DNA of 64,000 nucleotides from assembly GCF_000026365.1 (NCBI RefSeq), contig NC_012991.1:992001-1056000 (forward strand), in the 5' to 3' direction. This document shows positions 19,213-29,179 of this stretch, piece by piece; positions within the stretch are counted from its first letter, which is position 1; each line of letters opens with the position of its first letter. The stretch is from Zygosaccharomyces rouxii (taxonomy: Eukaryota > Ascomycota > Saccharomycetes > Saccharomycetales > Saccharomycetaceae). The notes under the pieces are model-generated. The model was given only the letters and a program-made list of their open reading frames with translations, was not told the origin of the DNA and ran no database searches. A program made the position numbers and the translations under genes.

Positions 19213-19416
19213 ATGTCCGCCATTGCACCAATTCAAGGTACCCTAAGGAAGAGAATCATCTCCGATATTGCTACTGGATTTGCCCTAGGTGGTGTTATGG
19301 GCAGTTACTGGTGGTGGGGATACCACAAAGGAATTATTGGTAAACGTGAAGCCTTTTATGCCCAATTAGCTGAACAGAAGAAATCTGAAGCTGTTGGTGC
19401 TGAAGATGAGAATTAA
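19213..19416 (+). CDS. COX9: Cox9, cytochrome c oxidase subunit VIIa
   Basis: This 67-residue protein matches Cox9 (YDL067C, 59 residues) over its whole core, including the family hallmark GGVMGSYWWWGYHK in the single membrane span (about residues 18-36) and FYAQLAEQKK after it. It carries about eight extra C-terminal residues rich in Glu and Asp. Cox9 is an inner-membrane structural subunit of complex IV without a cleaved N-terminal presequence. It is divergently paired with COX8. Confidence 0.95.
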   Translation: MSAIAPIQGTLRKRIISDIATGFALGGVMGSYWWWGYHKGIIGKREAFYAQLAEQKKSEAVGAEDEN

Positions 19417-19630
19417 GAATCAGGCTTAGACTAGACGGATTACGATAGTACATGAGAATGCGAAAAGCGCAATAGTAACAACAATAATATATTCAAGCTG
19501 TGGTGGTTATGGTCCAGTGCAAAGCATTTTGCCATATTTATTAAGTAGTAGAAGAAAAAAAGTGACAAAGAAAAAAAAAAATTATTTGATATTTATTCAT
19601 TATTATTACCATTACTATTGTTATTGTGAT

Positions 19631-21601
19631 TTAACATTTGAATCGAGTGAAGCGGTTACCGTTGGTTATACCATCACTCACAATGATAAATCGTTTATGT
19701 ATCTCCTTTTGACGTAACTTGTCTTGTAAAAATTTCAGTGTAGCCATTTCACCCATGGTAATACCACCGATAAATACCAATATTACGATATCAGATGTAC
19801 CAGCTTCAGGTTGGCCAACGGCTACTCTTTTCTTGTTCTTACGTAGCGGTAACATCCATGATTCCGCGTGGACTAGATTTGAATCACCGTAAATTTGTCC
19901 CACTAATTCTTCAGCCTTAAAAACGTTGGGTGGCCTTGAAATGATAAATGGTTGTTGGGAGTTGTAATTCTTGCTCATCACAGATCTATCATATACCAAT
20001 TGTATCAATCTTGTTGTTAAGGGAACCAGACCGCAGTAGGCAAATGAAGGTTCCTCCTTATTAGCATCTTCTGTACGCGGTAGTGTGTCTAACCAAACGG
20101 AAATATTACGATATTCTTTCCTCCAAGTTGTACAATTCGTAGTGGATAAAAGTGATTTACTAGTGAAAAGTCCCCTATTGGTTAGCCTTTCCAGTTGGAA
20201 AACGATATTTAAACCGTACGCATCTACCAATTCCTGTTTAATAAATTCGTAATCCTTATCTCTAAGTCCATTTCTACAGAGTGACAAAACACACGCAAGT
20301 CTTAATACTGTATTCATCGGTAATTGGTTCTCATAGATAAGGTCTAAAATGCTATCGACGCTTCCCCTGTTGTCCAGCACCAAAGAGAGCATATTCTGTT
20401 CCAATTCAAGAATCCTATTGAATTGAGATTCCTGTTCATTCTCCACTTGTTTTAGAATATCCGCCGATAGATCAATGTGCTTATTGATTAATTTACGATT
20501 TTCTTGTAATTCAGGTATAGCATCCACAAATTGTTTTAATTCACCTAGATTATCAGTCCTTGGTCTTGATGAATACTGATCATCAGAATTTCTTGCCATT
20601 GTATTTAACTTAGCACCTAAATCGCCGAAATTCAGAAACTTTAAGTCCTCCCAAATGTCATCATCAGTATATTTTAATGATAATTCTTTCTTACTTTTTG
20701 TCTTTGCACCTGGTGTGAATTCGTAAAGATCATCAATTAATCCAGCATATGTAAGTTGGGTCAAAAGTGGTGTCAATGGATCCATATCTCTTTCCATGAC
20801 GACTAAATCAGTCTCCAATCCACTATATTTATCACCATACAGAGTCTCTTTAATGAACAATTTTTCACCATTTTCTTCCGTTTCAACCCTTTGTCGTAAG
20901 GACTGCAGAAATCTTTTGGATTCCTTCCCAAATGATACAGCATGAGTTACATTCGTCTGTGTATGCTTCAACAGACTCTCCAGACAATTAACCATATTAT
21001 CCATAAGAATACCTCTTGTTGCAGTTTGCATGAAATTTTCACTGGGTGCATACATATTTTCCTCATCACTGTTGTATAATACATGTGCAATAAGAACATC
21101 ATTATCTAATTGTGGGAAAGGTAACATATTCCATCCAATGAGTTTAATCCTACTTGAAGTCTCCAATTGTGATTCTATGTAATGCGGAATTCTTGCATCA
21201 CTGATTGTTAAATTATCCTTAACCAAACTGTTTCCCGCTTGGGTTTCCCAAGTACAAAATACAATATTCATCACTGGCAAATCTAACGATTGGGCAACAT
21301 GTTTTAGAGGTTCTGGAAGGGCAAAATCTAACCTCACATCTACGACAAAAATCAAGTCCATACCAGGGAAAGTGCTCAAAATTTCTGACACTTCACCCTT
21401 GAGTTGCTCACTTATCAGAACGATTTTCCTAGCAGGTGTCGATTCAGTCAATTGACTAAATGTAAAGAGTGCATTGATGATTGGAAGGACTTCAGGTTGA
21501 ACCACTAATATCTGTTCATTGCTCGAGATTCCATTTAGAATTTGGAAAAAAGATTTGCACAAAATCCTTGGAAACTTTCTAGTATTCCAATTAGAGCTCA
21601 T
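19631..21601 (-). CDS. VPS33: Vps33, SM protein of the HOPS and CORVET complexes
   Basis: This 656-residue Sec1/Munc18-family protein is slightly shorter than S. cerevisiae Vps33 (YLR396C, 691 residues). It is the SNARE-binding subunit shared by HOPS and CORVET, which tether membranes for fusion at the vacuole and endosome. Recognisable Sec1-family features are the N-terminal domain with LIFVVDVRLDFALP, the segment LVVMERDMDPLTPLLTQLTYAGLIDDL near residues 265-290, and the C-terminal IVILVFIGGITMGEMATLKFL. VAM6/VPS39, a HOPS partner, is encoded 30 kb away in this window. Confidence 0.95.
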   Translation of the reverse strand: MSSNWNTRKFPRILCKSFFQILNGISSNEQILVVQPEVLPIINALFTFSQLTESTPARKIVLISEQLKGEVSEILSTFPGMDLIFVVDVRLDFALPEPLKHVAQSLDLPVMNIVFCTWETQAGNSLVKDNLTISDARIPHYIESQLETSSRIKLIGWNMLPFPQLDNDVLIAHVLYNSDEENMYAPSENFMQTATRGILMDNMVNCLESLLKHTQTNVTHAVSFGKESKRFLQSLRQRVETEENGEKLFIKETLYGDKYSGLETDLVVMERDMDPLTPLLTQLTYAGLIDDLYEFTPGAKTKSKKELSLKYTDDDIWEDLKFLNFGDLGAKLNTMARNSDDQYSSRPRTDNLGELKQFVDAIPELQENRKLINKHIDLSADILKQVENEQESQFNRILELEQNMLSLVLDNRGSVDSILDLIYENQLPMNTVLRLACVLSLCRNGLRDKDYEFIKQELVDAYGLNIVFQLERLTNRGLFTSKSLLSTTNCTTWRKEYRNISVWLDTLPRTEDANKEEPSFAYCGLVPLTTRLIQLVYDRSVMSKNYNSQQPFIISRPPNVFKAEELVGQIYGDSNLVHAESWMLPLRKNKKRVAVGQPEAGTSDIVILVFIGGITMGEMATLKFLQDKLRQKEIHKRFIIVSDGITNGNRFTRFKC

Positions 21602-21766
21602 AGATCAAATAATCGACAAACTTCAGCGCCTAATAGTGCTCTTGTAGGTGGTATAAGCCAATGGTCTAGTGTTCCCGTAAATAATAGACTTCAATATTCG
21701 GACAAGGAGTCCTTTCTACCAATCTCGGACAAAGTCTGTCGCGCGTCAGTAAATAATTATAACTCA

Positions 21767-21799
21767 TAATAATAATAATAATAATAACAATAATAATTT
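21767..21799. repeat. AAT trinucleotide repeat, VPS33-AFG2 spacer
   Basis: A run of AAT units, broken once by a C, lies in the 224-base spacer between VPS33 and the AFG2 3' end. Confidence 0.8.
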
Positions 21800-21825
21800 T
21801 ACAATATTTAAAGGAAAAGTAAAGT

Positions 21826-24159
21826 CTATACTGCGATACCACTTCTGGAAGCAAAATCCTCGTAGTAAGCTAGCATTTCAGGAGTTATTATTCTAGATAT
21901 ACCAGAAAGAGCCTTCTCGAAGTGACGAGATTCTACTTTGTTGGCTTCCACATCTTCCATAATGGCAGCCAGCCCTGCTTCTTGACATAACAGTACTATT
22001 TCTGCACCGGAGCAACCATCCGTATGTTCTGCAAGTTTTTCCAAATTGTAATCTGGCTGCGAGTCAATACTGAATTTACTGGTGCATTTTTTTAAAATTT
22101 GCAATCTCGCAGAATAATCTGGCGGCCCCACATAGATGTGCCTATCTAATCTCCCAGGTCTCAACAGGGCGGAATCAATTTCATCCGGTCTATTAGTAGC
22201 TGCAACAATTACTACACCTTTCAGTTCCTCTACACCATCAATTTCGTTCAGTAGAGAAGTTAAGACGTTACTAGCTGCAGTTGTGGATGAACCCCCATCA
22301 TCACGGCTGGAAGAAATGGCATCAATCTCATCGAAGAAAATTATACTAGGTGCAGCAGAACGAGCCTTGTGAAAAATTTCTCTTATAGCCCTTTCGGATT
22401 CACCGACGTATTTGCTGAAGATTTCAGGACCTTTTACTGCTAGGAAATTGACACCTGATTCTGTCGCCAATGCTTTGGCGGTCAAAGTTTTGGAACAACC
22501 AGGAGGACCATAAAGTAGAACACCTTTAGGAGCTGAAACTCCAAGACGAGCAAATGTCTCCGATGCCTCTAATGGCAGTTGAATCATCTCTTTCATCTTG
22601 CGCTTTAGAACATCTTGTCCGCCAATATCAGTCCAATAAACTTTGGGCATTTCCAAAAAGATTTCCCTCATAGCACTCGGTCTTATCTCTAGCATGGCAT
22701 TATCCAAATCCTCCCTTGACACCTTAAGCAGAGATTCATCGATCTTATCATCATCGCCTAAGACTCTCTGGATTGTCTTCATGACAGATTCTCTGCAAAG
22801 AGCAGTAAGATCAGCACCCACATACCCATGTGTCTTTGCAGCAACCTCTTTAATATCTTCCGCCGAAAGGCTATGCTTCTCCGATGACATCCTTTCAAAT
22901 TGTTTCATTAAAATGTCAATTCGTTCTTCGACATCAGGAATGGCAATTTCCACTTCTTGATCAAAACGACCGGGTCTTCTCAATGCAGGATCAATGTTAT
23001 TGGGTCTATTTGTTGCCGCCACAACAACTAATCTACCGGCGGCTCCCATCCCATCCATCAGGGTCAATAGCGTAGCTACCACTCTGCTTTCAACTTCACC
23101 TGAGTCATCACTTGCACGATTGGGGGCAATTGAATCTATTTCATCAATGAAAATGATTGATGGCTGATACAACTTAGCTTCATCAAATATTTCTCTCAAA
23201 GTGGCTTCAGTCTCACCCAAATATTTGGAAACGATCGAGGGACCATTGATAGTCAAAATATGCGCATCTGTAGTGTTGGCTACACATCTTAAAAGCATAG
23301 TCTTACCGGTACCGGGTGGACCATGCAGCAGGATACCCCTTGGAGGAGCAACTCCAAATTCACTGAATAACTTAGGTTTGTGGAGCGGCAAATGAATAGC
23401 ATTTTTCAGAACTTCAATCTCTTTAGCCAGACCACCAACTGAGTCATAACCAATAGAGTGTGAAAGATTAAATCTCGAGCTAGGCTTAGACGCCTTAGTA
23501 AACTCAACCTTTGTTGATCCTCTACGAAATATGACGGGTGGTGATAGATAAGGAGAACTATCCTCCACAGTTGTCGTTGAATCTTGGTTCAAATCACACT
23601 TCGAAACATCTGGTAGGGTCATATCCTGTACATCTACAACAACCATATTCCAATGATCGACATTAAAAACGACACCTGGCATGATTATCCCACAATCATT
23701 CAAAATGCGTTCAACCGCCTTGCGAATCTCATTATCATCAATCTCTATACCTTGCACACACCCTACAGTAACCTTGGTAGCATATGGTGGTTGATCTTGA
23801 ACCTTATTGATCTCCAAACGGTCACCAAAGAGAATATTACCCACGGATCTCATGGTAGATGAAAGCATTACAACGTTAATCGGATGTGATAACTCATCTC
23901 CTGGCTTAGCAAGTACGACAACACCACTGGAGCCTAACTTCGATAAAATGCACATGGATCCAGGATTAATCCCAAGCTCTTTCATCACATCAGGATGTAT
24001 TATAACTGTAGAAGCATCTTTATAATTGTTCAACTTTGCAGGTAGAGGTCTGGCTACATATGCACTAGGAAGCTTAAACTTAGACTTCACAACACCATCA
24101 GAAGATGGACCAGCCGATGGTTTCTTCTTCGAACCGTTAGCAGCAGTTTTAGAAGCCAT
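21826..24159 (-). CDS. AFG2: Afg2 (Drg1), AAA ATPase of 60S ribosome maturation
   Basis: This 777-residue tandem AAA ATPase strips Rlp24 and other shuttling factors from cytoplasmic pre-60S particles. It has an N-terminal Cdc48-like substrate domain, then D1 with Walker A GPPGTGKT (about residue 276) and Walker B IIFIDEID, and D2 with the family-typical Walker A GPPGCSKT (about residue 550) and IIFFDEID. S. cerevisiae Afg2 is 780 residues. The open frame continues two codons upstream from a TTG; the ATG at 24159 (MASKTAANG) is the first valid start. The PAC/RRPE promoter is shared with divergent CBS1. Confidence 0.97.
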   Translation of the reverse strand: MASKTAANGSKKKPSAGPSSDGVVKSKFKLPSAYVARPLPAKLNNYKDASTVIIHPDVMKELGINPGSMCILSKLGSSGVVVLAKPGDELSHPINVVMLSSTMRSVGNILFGDRLEINKVQDQPPYATKVTVGCVQGIEIDDNEIRKAVERILNDCGIIMPGVVFNVDHWNMVVVDVQDMTLPDVSKCDLNQDSTTTVEDSSPYLSPPVIFRRGSTKVEFTKASKPSSRFNLSHSIGYDSVGGLAKEIEVLKNAIHLPLHKPKLFSEFGVAPPRGILLHGPPGTGKTMLLRCVANTTDAHILTINGPSIVSKYLGETEATLREIFDEAKLYQPSIIFIDEIDSIAPNRASDDSGEVESRVVATLLTLMDGMGAAGRLVVVAATNRPNNIDPALRRPGRFDQEVEIAIPDVEERIDILMKQFERMSSEKHSLSAEDIKEVAAKTHGYVGADLTALCRESVMKTIQRVLGDDDKIDESLLKVSREDLDNAMLEIRPSAMREIFLEMPKVYWTDIGGQDVLKRKMKEMIQLPLEASETFARLGVSAPKGVLLYGPPGCSKTLTAKALATESGVNFLAVKGPEIFSKYVGESERAIREIFHKARSAAPSIIFFDEIDAISSSRDDGGSSTTAASNVLTSLLNEIDGVEELKGVVIVAATNRPDEIDSALLRPGRLDRHIYVGPPDYSARLQILKKCTSKFSIDSQPDYNLEKLAEHTDGCSGAEIVLLCQEAGLAAIMEDVEANKVESRHFEKALSGISRIITPEMLAYYEDFASRSGIAV

Positions 24160-24210
24160 TGCCAAAGGATTTCTCTCGATTTTGATAAATTACTGATGAT
24201 TTTAAAGTAA

Positions 24211-24250
24211 GCGATGAGCTTAAAGAAGATTCACTATCTGAAATTTTTCA
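24211..24250. promoter_or_regulatory. PAC and RRPE, AFG2 promoter
   Basis: GCGATGAGCT (24211-24220) and the symmetric TGAAATTTTTCA (24239-24250) lie 52-91 bases upstream of the AFG2 ATG in a 173-base divergent promoter. Confidence 0.8.
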
Positions 24251-24332
24251 ATGCTCACTACAAAATACGCATAATATCAACTTAATAAGGACCTAGAAGC
24301 ACCATTATATCCCCCCCTGAGCAAGATTATCG

Positions 24333-25025
24333 ATGCTCAAACCATGTCAATCTTTTTTACAGAGTTTAAAGACACCTATTCGCTGCTATCTTCGTAGTTT
24401 CTCGAGTACAATCCATCTCAGGAGAATTATTACTCTAAGAACGTTTGAAAAGGTACCAGATACAGTTAGACCTGAATTATTGATAAGACACAAGGATGAA
24501 AATCTCGAACGAATAGCTAGCCTAAGTCAAATTTTGGAATTAGACGAATATGGTATAAAGATTGCTGATGAATCAGAATTGACTAAATGCCTTTATCCAA
24601 CGAAATATACAAGAATTGAACTCCCTAACGGTATTTCCTATAGTAATCATCAATTAGAAATTTTGGGGAGAAAATTGCTTTATTTACAGGTGTACCAAGC
24701 TTATTTGAGCCTATTCAAAAGGTCAGATAGTGATATCTGCGATTACGATTTCAATTATTACTCCAAAATGGACAACATGAGCAGGGCCAAGCGAAACCCT
24801 TCTAGTGTAATTCATCGTCATCTTAAACATATTAAGTTAAGTAGACTTGCCAGGCTCCCGATACCGAATAATCAAGTTCCATTGAGGATACAGTTTTCTT
24901 ATGATCAAAAGAGTTTTAACGCCATCATCGGTTATATCTCAATGACCCACGAGGATCACATTGTGAACAGGTTCTTGAATAAAGTGATAGCAGAAAGATT
25001 AATCAAGACAGTTCTACTTCGATGA
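24333..25025 (+). CDS. CBS1: Cbs1-like mitochondrial translational activator
   Basis: This 230-residue protein has a strong presequence (residues 1-30, Arg- and Ser-rich, no early acidic residues). Its length and position match CBS1 (YDL069C, 229 residues), which activates translation of the mitochondrial COB mRNA through its 5' leader at the inner membrane. Fungal Cbs1 proteins diverge fast and I identify it by synteny between COX9 and the BDF gene, length and targeting. The middle is helical, with a basic patch near residues 155-180 that could contact RNA. A Puf3-type site lies just after the stop. Confidence 0.78.
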   Translation: MLKPCQSFLQSLKTPIRCYLRSFSSTIHLRRIITLRTFEKVPDTVRPELLIRHKDENLERIASLSQILELDEYGIKIADESELTKCLYPTKYTRIELPNGISYSNHQLEILGRKLLYLQVYQAYLSLFKRSDSDICDYDFNYYSKMDNMSRAKRNPSSVIHRHLKHIKLSRLARLPIPNNQVPLRIQFSYDQKSFNAIIGYISMTHEDHIVNRFLNKVIAERLIKTVLLR

Positions 25026-25029
25026 AATA

Positions 25030-25039
25030 CATGTAAATA
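25030..25039 (+). promoter_or_regulatory. Puf3-type RNA site in the CBS1 3' UTR
   Basis: CATGTAAATA lies about 5 bases after the CBS1 stop codon and fits the Puf3 element, in keeping with a mitochondrial gene-expression role. Confidence 0.55.
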
Positions 25040-25100
25040 TGTTTTATCATTATCATTAATATTAACGTTAATATTTAATACTGGTCTTAATTTAATTAAA

Positions 25101-28100
25101 TTACAAGTAAAGAGAAGCTGCAAAGACGATATCTCTTTTAATCAGTTCCTGAGCTTGACTCATCTTCATATGTAAATTAGAGTTACCAATGATAATAGAT
25201 GCAGTTTTTACTTGACGACAAATTTCGTCCAACCAAGTAATCACCCTGACCACTGTACCTTCAGCTTCAACACTTATTTCCATAATTTCTTTGAAAGAAA
25301 GACCACGGGCCCATTCATAAACTACATTCATCATGGCAAATCTTTTTTTATCCAGAAATTCTGCCTCCTCTTGAGTCAAAGGTATCTGGTGATTGACGAC
25401 CACTTCGAGCATATGGCTATAGATTTCTTCGATTCTCTTTTTACCTCTTGCTAACCTTGGAGTTGCTACTGGTGGTTCCTCTTCCCTAGTACGTCCTTCA
25501 TAGACAAAAGACGATAGTAGAGCAACGATCTCCTCAGGTTCAAAATCACCAAGGAAGTTATCTAAAATCAATTCTGTAATGACCAATTCGTAACCTGAGT
25601 TAATTTCACAAGCAACTCTTCCCTTCAAAGAAACGTTATGGTTTTGATCGATGAAGCCAGCGTCTTTCAAGACGGCTAATCTCTTTTCATAATCAGGCAA
25701 TAGATTTAGATTCTGATCAGACATTAAGTGATACAACTCCTTGATATCTCTTTCAATCATGAAAGCCTTATATTTGGGCACAAAGTGCTCGGCTAAATTG
25801 GGGCAGCTCAAGGCTTGGTATGTGGAGATTTCCTTTTGAATATTATTCCTTTCTAAAACGTATTGATGAACTTTCAAACTACCCTGTTTCTCAGAAGTAC
25901 TTTCTCTAAATTTTTGAGCGATCTTTAATATGATTCTAACTTCTTCATCAAACATCTTCAAAGCCTCAGGTTGTTTCTTCATCAAATCGGTAAAGGACAC
26001 TTTAATGGAATATGCAGTAGTTAATTCGATGGAAGTTATAGGTATTTCTTCCATGAAAAACTCAACAGTCTTGAATGTACTGAAATTTCTCTTGGTATAT
26101 GAGCTCAAGTTAACCATGTAAGGCAAATGATTAGGTTCGCCAGATTCCAAAGTGTTGGGTTCAGTAAACGTCATCACGATCACAGATGATTTCTTCATGT
26201 GAATACGGAATACAAATCCTAATTTCAAATTATCATTCTCATCTCTAAACAGTAGAAGACGACCCATTCTCAACACTTGATAGACCTTATCAGTCTTCAC
26301 CAATTCCTCCATCATATGAGCAGTGCACTCTTTCAATTTAATAGCGGAATTGAGGAATTGATCTATATCTTTCTTACAATATTCACAATCGTCATAAGTC
26401 CTAACATCTTGCAACTTCTGCTGTAACTCCTTTATCTTTTGCTCGTGCTCTGGCAACAAGGTTTGTTTAGAGTTTTCACTGAATGAGTATTTAATCATTT
26501 CCTCCACTTTTAAGGCCTCAATTCTCAACAAGTTTAGAATCATATTGTATGTCAATCTAAACTGCGATTCCAATTTGGTAGGGACACCCATGGTCACTTC
26601 TTTAAAAGACGCCACTGGTAGTGGATCGGTATAAGTCATTACGATCACGGTACCTGTTTTATCTAAACCTCTACGACCTGCTCTTCCTGCCATTTGGGTA
26701 AACTCACCGGGGTTCAAGAATCTCAACCCTTGACCATCGTGCTTTTCTATTTCACTGAACACGACGGTTCTAGTAGGCAAGTTTAGACCCATGGCAAAAG
26801 TTTCTGTAGCAAAGAGAACTCTGATTAGACCCTTAGCGAAGACCATTTCAATTAATTCCTTAACAATAGGAAGCAGCCCACCATGATGGACAGCGATACC
26901 ACGTTCCAACAAGGATCTAATTTTGATAATTTGTGGAAGTTCTCTATCCTCCTTCCTCAATCTCGTAACCGATTTCTCGATGAACATGTGAATTTGAGAT
27001 CTCTCTCTACCATTACAAAAATTGACACCTTCGAGCCAATCTGCATATTCTTCACATCTCTTCTTACTAAAGACAAAGACGACTGCTGGTAATAAATCCT
27101 TGGATCTCAGATGATTAACCAGCTCTGGCCAAGTCTTTTTATTAGGACCGGATTTCTTGAAAAATTTACTCTTGTTGGATCCTACGGCTCCCGCACCACG
27201 GAAACCACCACGAGCGGAACCACCACGGCCACCACGGCCACCACGAGCGCTGCCTCCTCTACTAGCTGCTGAAGAGCCAGTCCCGTTCTCCTTACTGCCA
27301 GGTTTCCCATCTAATAATTCCTTGTGCTTCTTGAAATTTGCCTCTAGAAACTGTTTATTAGAATTTATCACGGGTATCATCTCATTTTTAGCCCAAACGT
27401 TGATTTCAAGTGGTACAGGTCTCTTTGGAGTTGAAATGACGTAAATGTTTTTTTGCTTTGTTCTACCAATCCAGTTGGCAAATTCGTAAGTATTGGGCAC
27501 AGTAGCAGAAAGAAGGATAAATTTAACGTGTTGAGGTAACATGATGATGACTTCTTCCCAAACAACTCCACGATCTTGGTCATTGACATAATGAACTTCA
27601 TCAAAGATGACAAACTCCACATCACGGATCAAATCTGCACCTCTATAAAGCATAGATCTTAAAATTTCTGTAGTCATAATAAGACAACCAGCTTCGGGAT
27701 TGATTTGCACATCACCAGTAATCAAACCTACACCGACATCTTCAAAAGTTTCTCTAAAATCTCTAAATTTTTGATTGGATAAAGCTTTTATCGGGGAAGT
27801 GTAGATGGTCTTTGTCATATTCCTCTTTGCCATGGCAATTGCGTATTCCGCCACTACAGTTTTACCTGCTGAAGTATGTGCCGCCACAAACACAGAATCT
27901 CCTTGTTCTAAGTGATAGACAGCTTCTTTTTGAAAAGTATCCAGTTCAAAAGGCCACGTTCTCGCAGGATTGGGGATTAACTCCTCAAAATTATCAATCT
28001 TATGATGCAAATCAACTACATGGGCCCATTCTTTAGGTCTTAGTGTACCCTTAGAGTTAACCACATTACGTGCAAAATCAATACCCATCGGTAATAACTC

Positions 28101-28862
28101 ATCGATATCTTCGGCAGCTCTACTATCATCATTAGGAATATCGGCTTCTTCTCCTAAGATCTCCCTTGTGGTTTTCTCCTCTACACTATCTTCTAAACCT
28201 CTTTGCTGTTCCTCGACTTCTTGTTGTACCTCCAATTCGTTATCTTCTTGATCCAATTCTTGTAATTCATCAACTCTATCTTGGTTATCAGGAGTGGTAA
28301 ATGCATTAGAAGGTTCGATGCCTCGATCAAAGCCACGAGGTACATCGAAAAGACCTTGATCGTCCTTATGCAACATTTTGGTAGAAGCCGCCACGCTAGA
28401 CATTCCTTGTGTAGTCTGAACTGCTGTCATGGAAACACCACCAGGCATAAAGGGTAGTTGAGCAGTCGAGCCCCTCACGGAATTACTATGAGTATCAATG
28501 CCTCTATTCAGCGATAAGGAATTGGCAGCATTAGCATTGGCGACTTCTTTGAGATCCACTTCCTCTTCATACGATGACACATGACCATCGATACCTTTCC
28601 TTCTCAAATGGAAAGAAGTTCTATTGATAGGTTCAGGAATTGTTAAGAAATCTTTGTAGTCTGTATCTCTACTCTGTGGAAATTGTTGTACCTGATCTAA
28701 TAGACTCCATGGCAAAACGTTGGTTGGTTGAAGAAACCTCTCCCTAACGCCATCGTCAGTGTGGACCGGTTCGATTTGACTCAATTTATCCTCGAAAAGT
28801 TCGACGTCTTCTTGTGTAGCCTCTCTAAGGGCATCATAAAGATTTGCAATAGAAACACCCAT
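25101..28862 (-). CDS. SKI2: Ski2, DExH RNA helicase of the Ski complex
   Basis: This 1253-residue helicase (1287 in S. cerevisiae, YLR398C) threads cytoplasmic mRNA into the exosome as part of Ski2-Ski3-Ski8. Visible parts are the N-terminal Ski3/Ski8-binding arm with PTNVLPWSLLDQ, motif I AHTSAGKT (about residue 330), the DEVH box (about residue 420), the SAT motif, helicase motif VI QMAGRAGRRGLD, and the C-terminal DSH domain ending FAASLYL. The arch insertion carries a glycine/arginine tract of RGG-like units around residues 530-560. The ATG at 28862 is the first one; an upstream TTG would add nine residues. The 3' end lies 75 bases from the CBS1 stop. Confidence 0.97.
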   Translation of the reverse strand: MGVSIANLYDALREATQEDVELFEDKLSQIEPVHTDDGVRERFLQPTNVLPWSLLDQVQQFPQSRDTDYKDFLTIPEPINRTSFHLRRKGIDGHVSSYEEEVDLKEVANANAANSLSLNRGIDTHSNSVRGSTAQLPFMPGGVSMTAVQTTQGMSSVAASTKMLHKDDQGLFDVPRGFDRGIEPSNAFTTPDNQDRVDELQELDQEDNELEVQQEVEEQQRGLEDSVEEKTTREILGEEADIPNDDSRAAEDIDELLPMGIDFARNVVNSKGTLRPKEWAHVVDLHHKIDNFEELIPNPARTWPFELDTFQKEAVYHLEQGDSVFVAAHTSAGKTVVAEYAIAMAKRNMTKTIYTSPIKALSNQKFRDFRETFEDVGVGLITGDVQINPEAGCLIMTTEILRSMLYRGADLIRDVEFVIFDEVHYVNDQDRGVVWEEVIIMLPQHVKFILLSATVPNTYEFANWIGRTKQKNIYVISTPKRPVPLEINVWAKNEMIPVINSNKQFLEANFKKHKELLDGKPGSKENGTGSSAASRGGSARGGRGGRGGSARGGFRGAGAVGSNKSKFFKKSGPNKKTWPELVNHLRSKDLLPAVVFVFSKKRCEEYADWLEGVNFCNGRERSQIHMFIEKSVTRLRKEDRELPQIIKIRSLLERGIAVHHGGLLPIVKELIEMVFAKGLIRVLFATETFAMGLNLPTRTVVFSEIEKHDGQGLRFLNPGEFTQMAGRAGRRGLDKTGTVIVMTYTDPLPVASFKEVTMGVPTKLESQFRLTYNMILNLLRIEALKVEEMIKYSFSENSKQTLLPEHEQKIKELQQKLQDVRTYDDCEYCKKDIDQFLNSAIKLKECTAHMMEELVKTDKVYQVLRMGRLLLFRDENDNLKLGFVFRIHMKKSSVIVMTFTEPNTLESGEPNHLPYMVNLSSYTKRNFSTFKTVEFFMEEIPITSIELTTAYSIKVSFTDLMKKQPEALKMFDEEVRIILKIAQKFRESTSEKQGSLKVHQYVLERNNIQKEISTYQALSCPNLAEHFVPKYKAFMIERDIKELYHLMSDQNLNLLPDYEKRLAVLKDAGFIDQNHNVSLKGRVACEINSGYELVITELILDNFLGDFEPEEIVALLSSFVYEGRTREEEPPVATPRLARGKKRIEEIYSHMLEVVVNHQIPLTQEEAEFLDKKRFAMMNVVYEWARGLSFKEIMEISVEAEGTVVRVITWLDEICRQVKTASIIIGNSNLHMKMSQAQELIKRDIVFAASLYL

Positions 28863-29179
28863 TCGAATTAGTCGACTAGCTATCACCAATGCTTAACAGA
28901 GGTCTATAACCAAGGTTTAATACTCGTCTTACTCAATCAATACCTTGAATCTTAATTGAAAAGTTGTGTCACACTACGTATGGAGTGATATTAAATCCCA
29001 TAGGTGATTTACACTAATTAATATGTATATACGATAGTGATTGTAATATTGATAGTAATAGTATTAATAGTAGTAGTAGTGTTACAATACTTAACCAATG
29101 GGGCCCAAAACAAAAACAACAACAACAAAAAATAACAATAAAAAAAAAAGATTTAATAAAACAATCGAGGTCCGACCGA

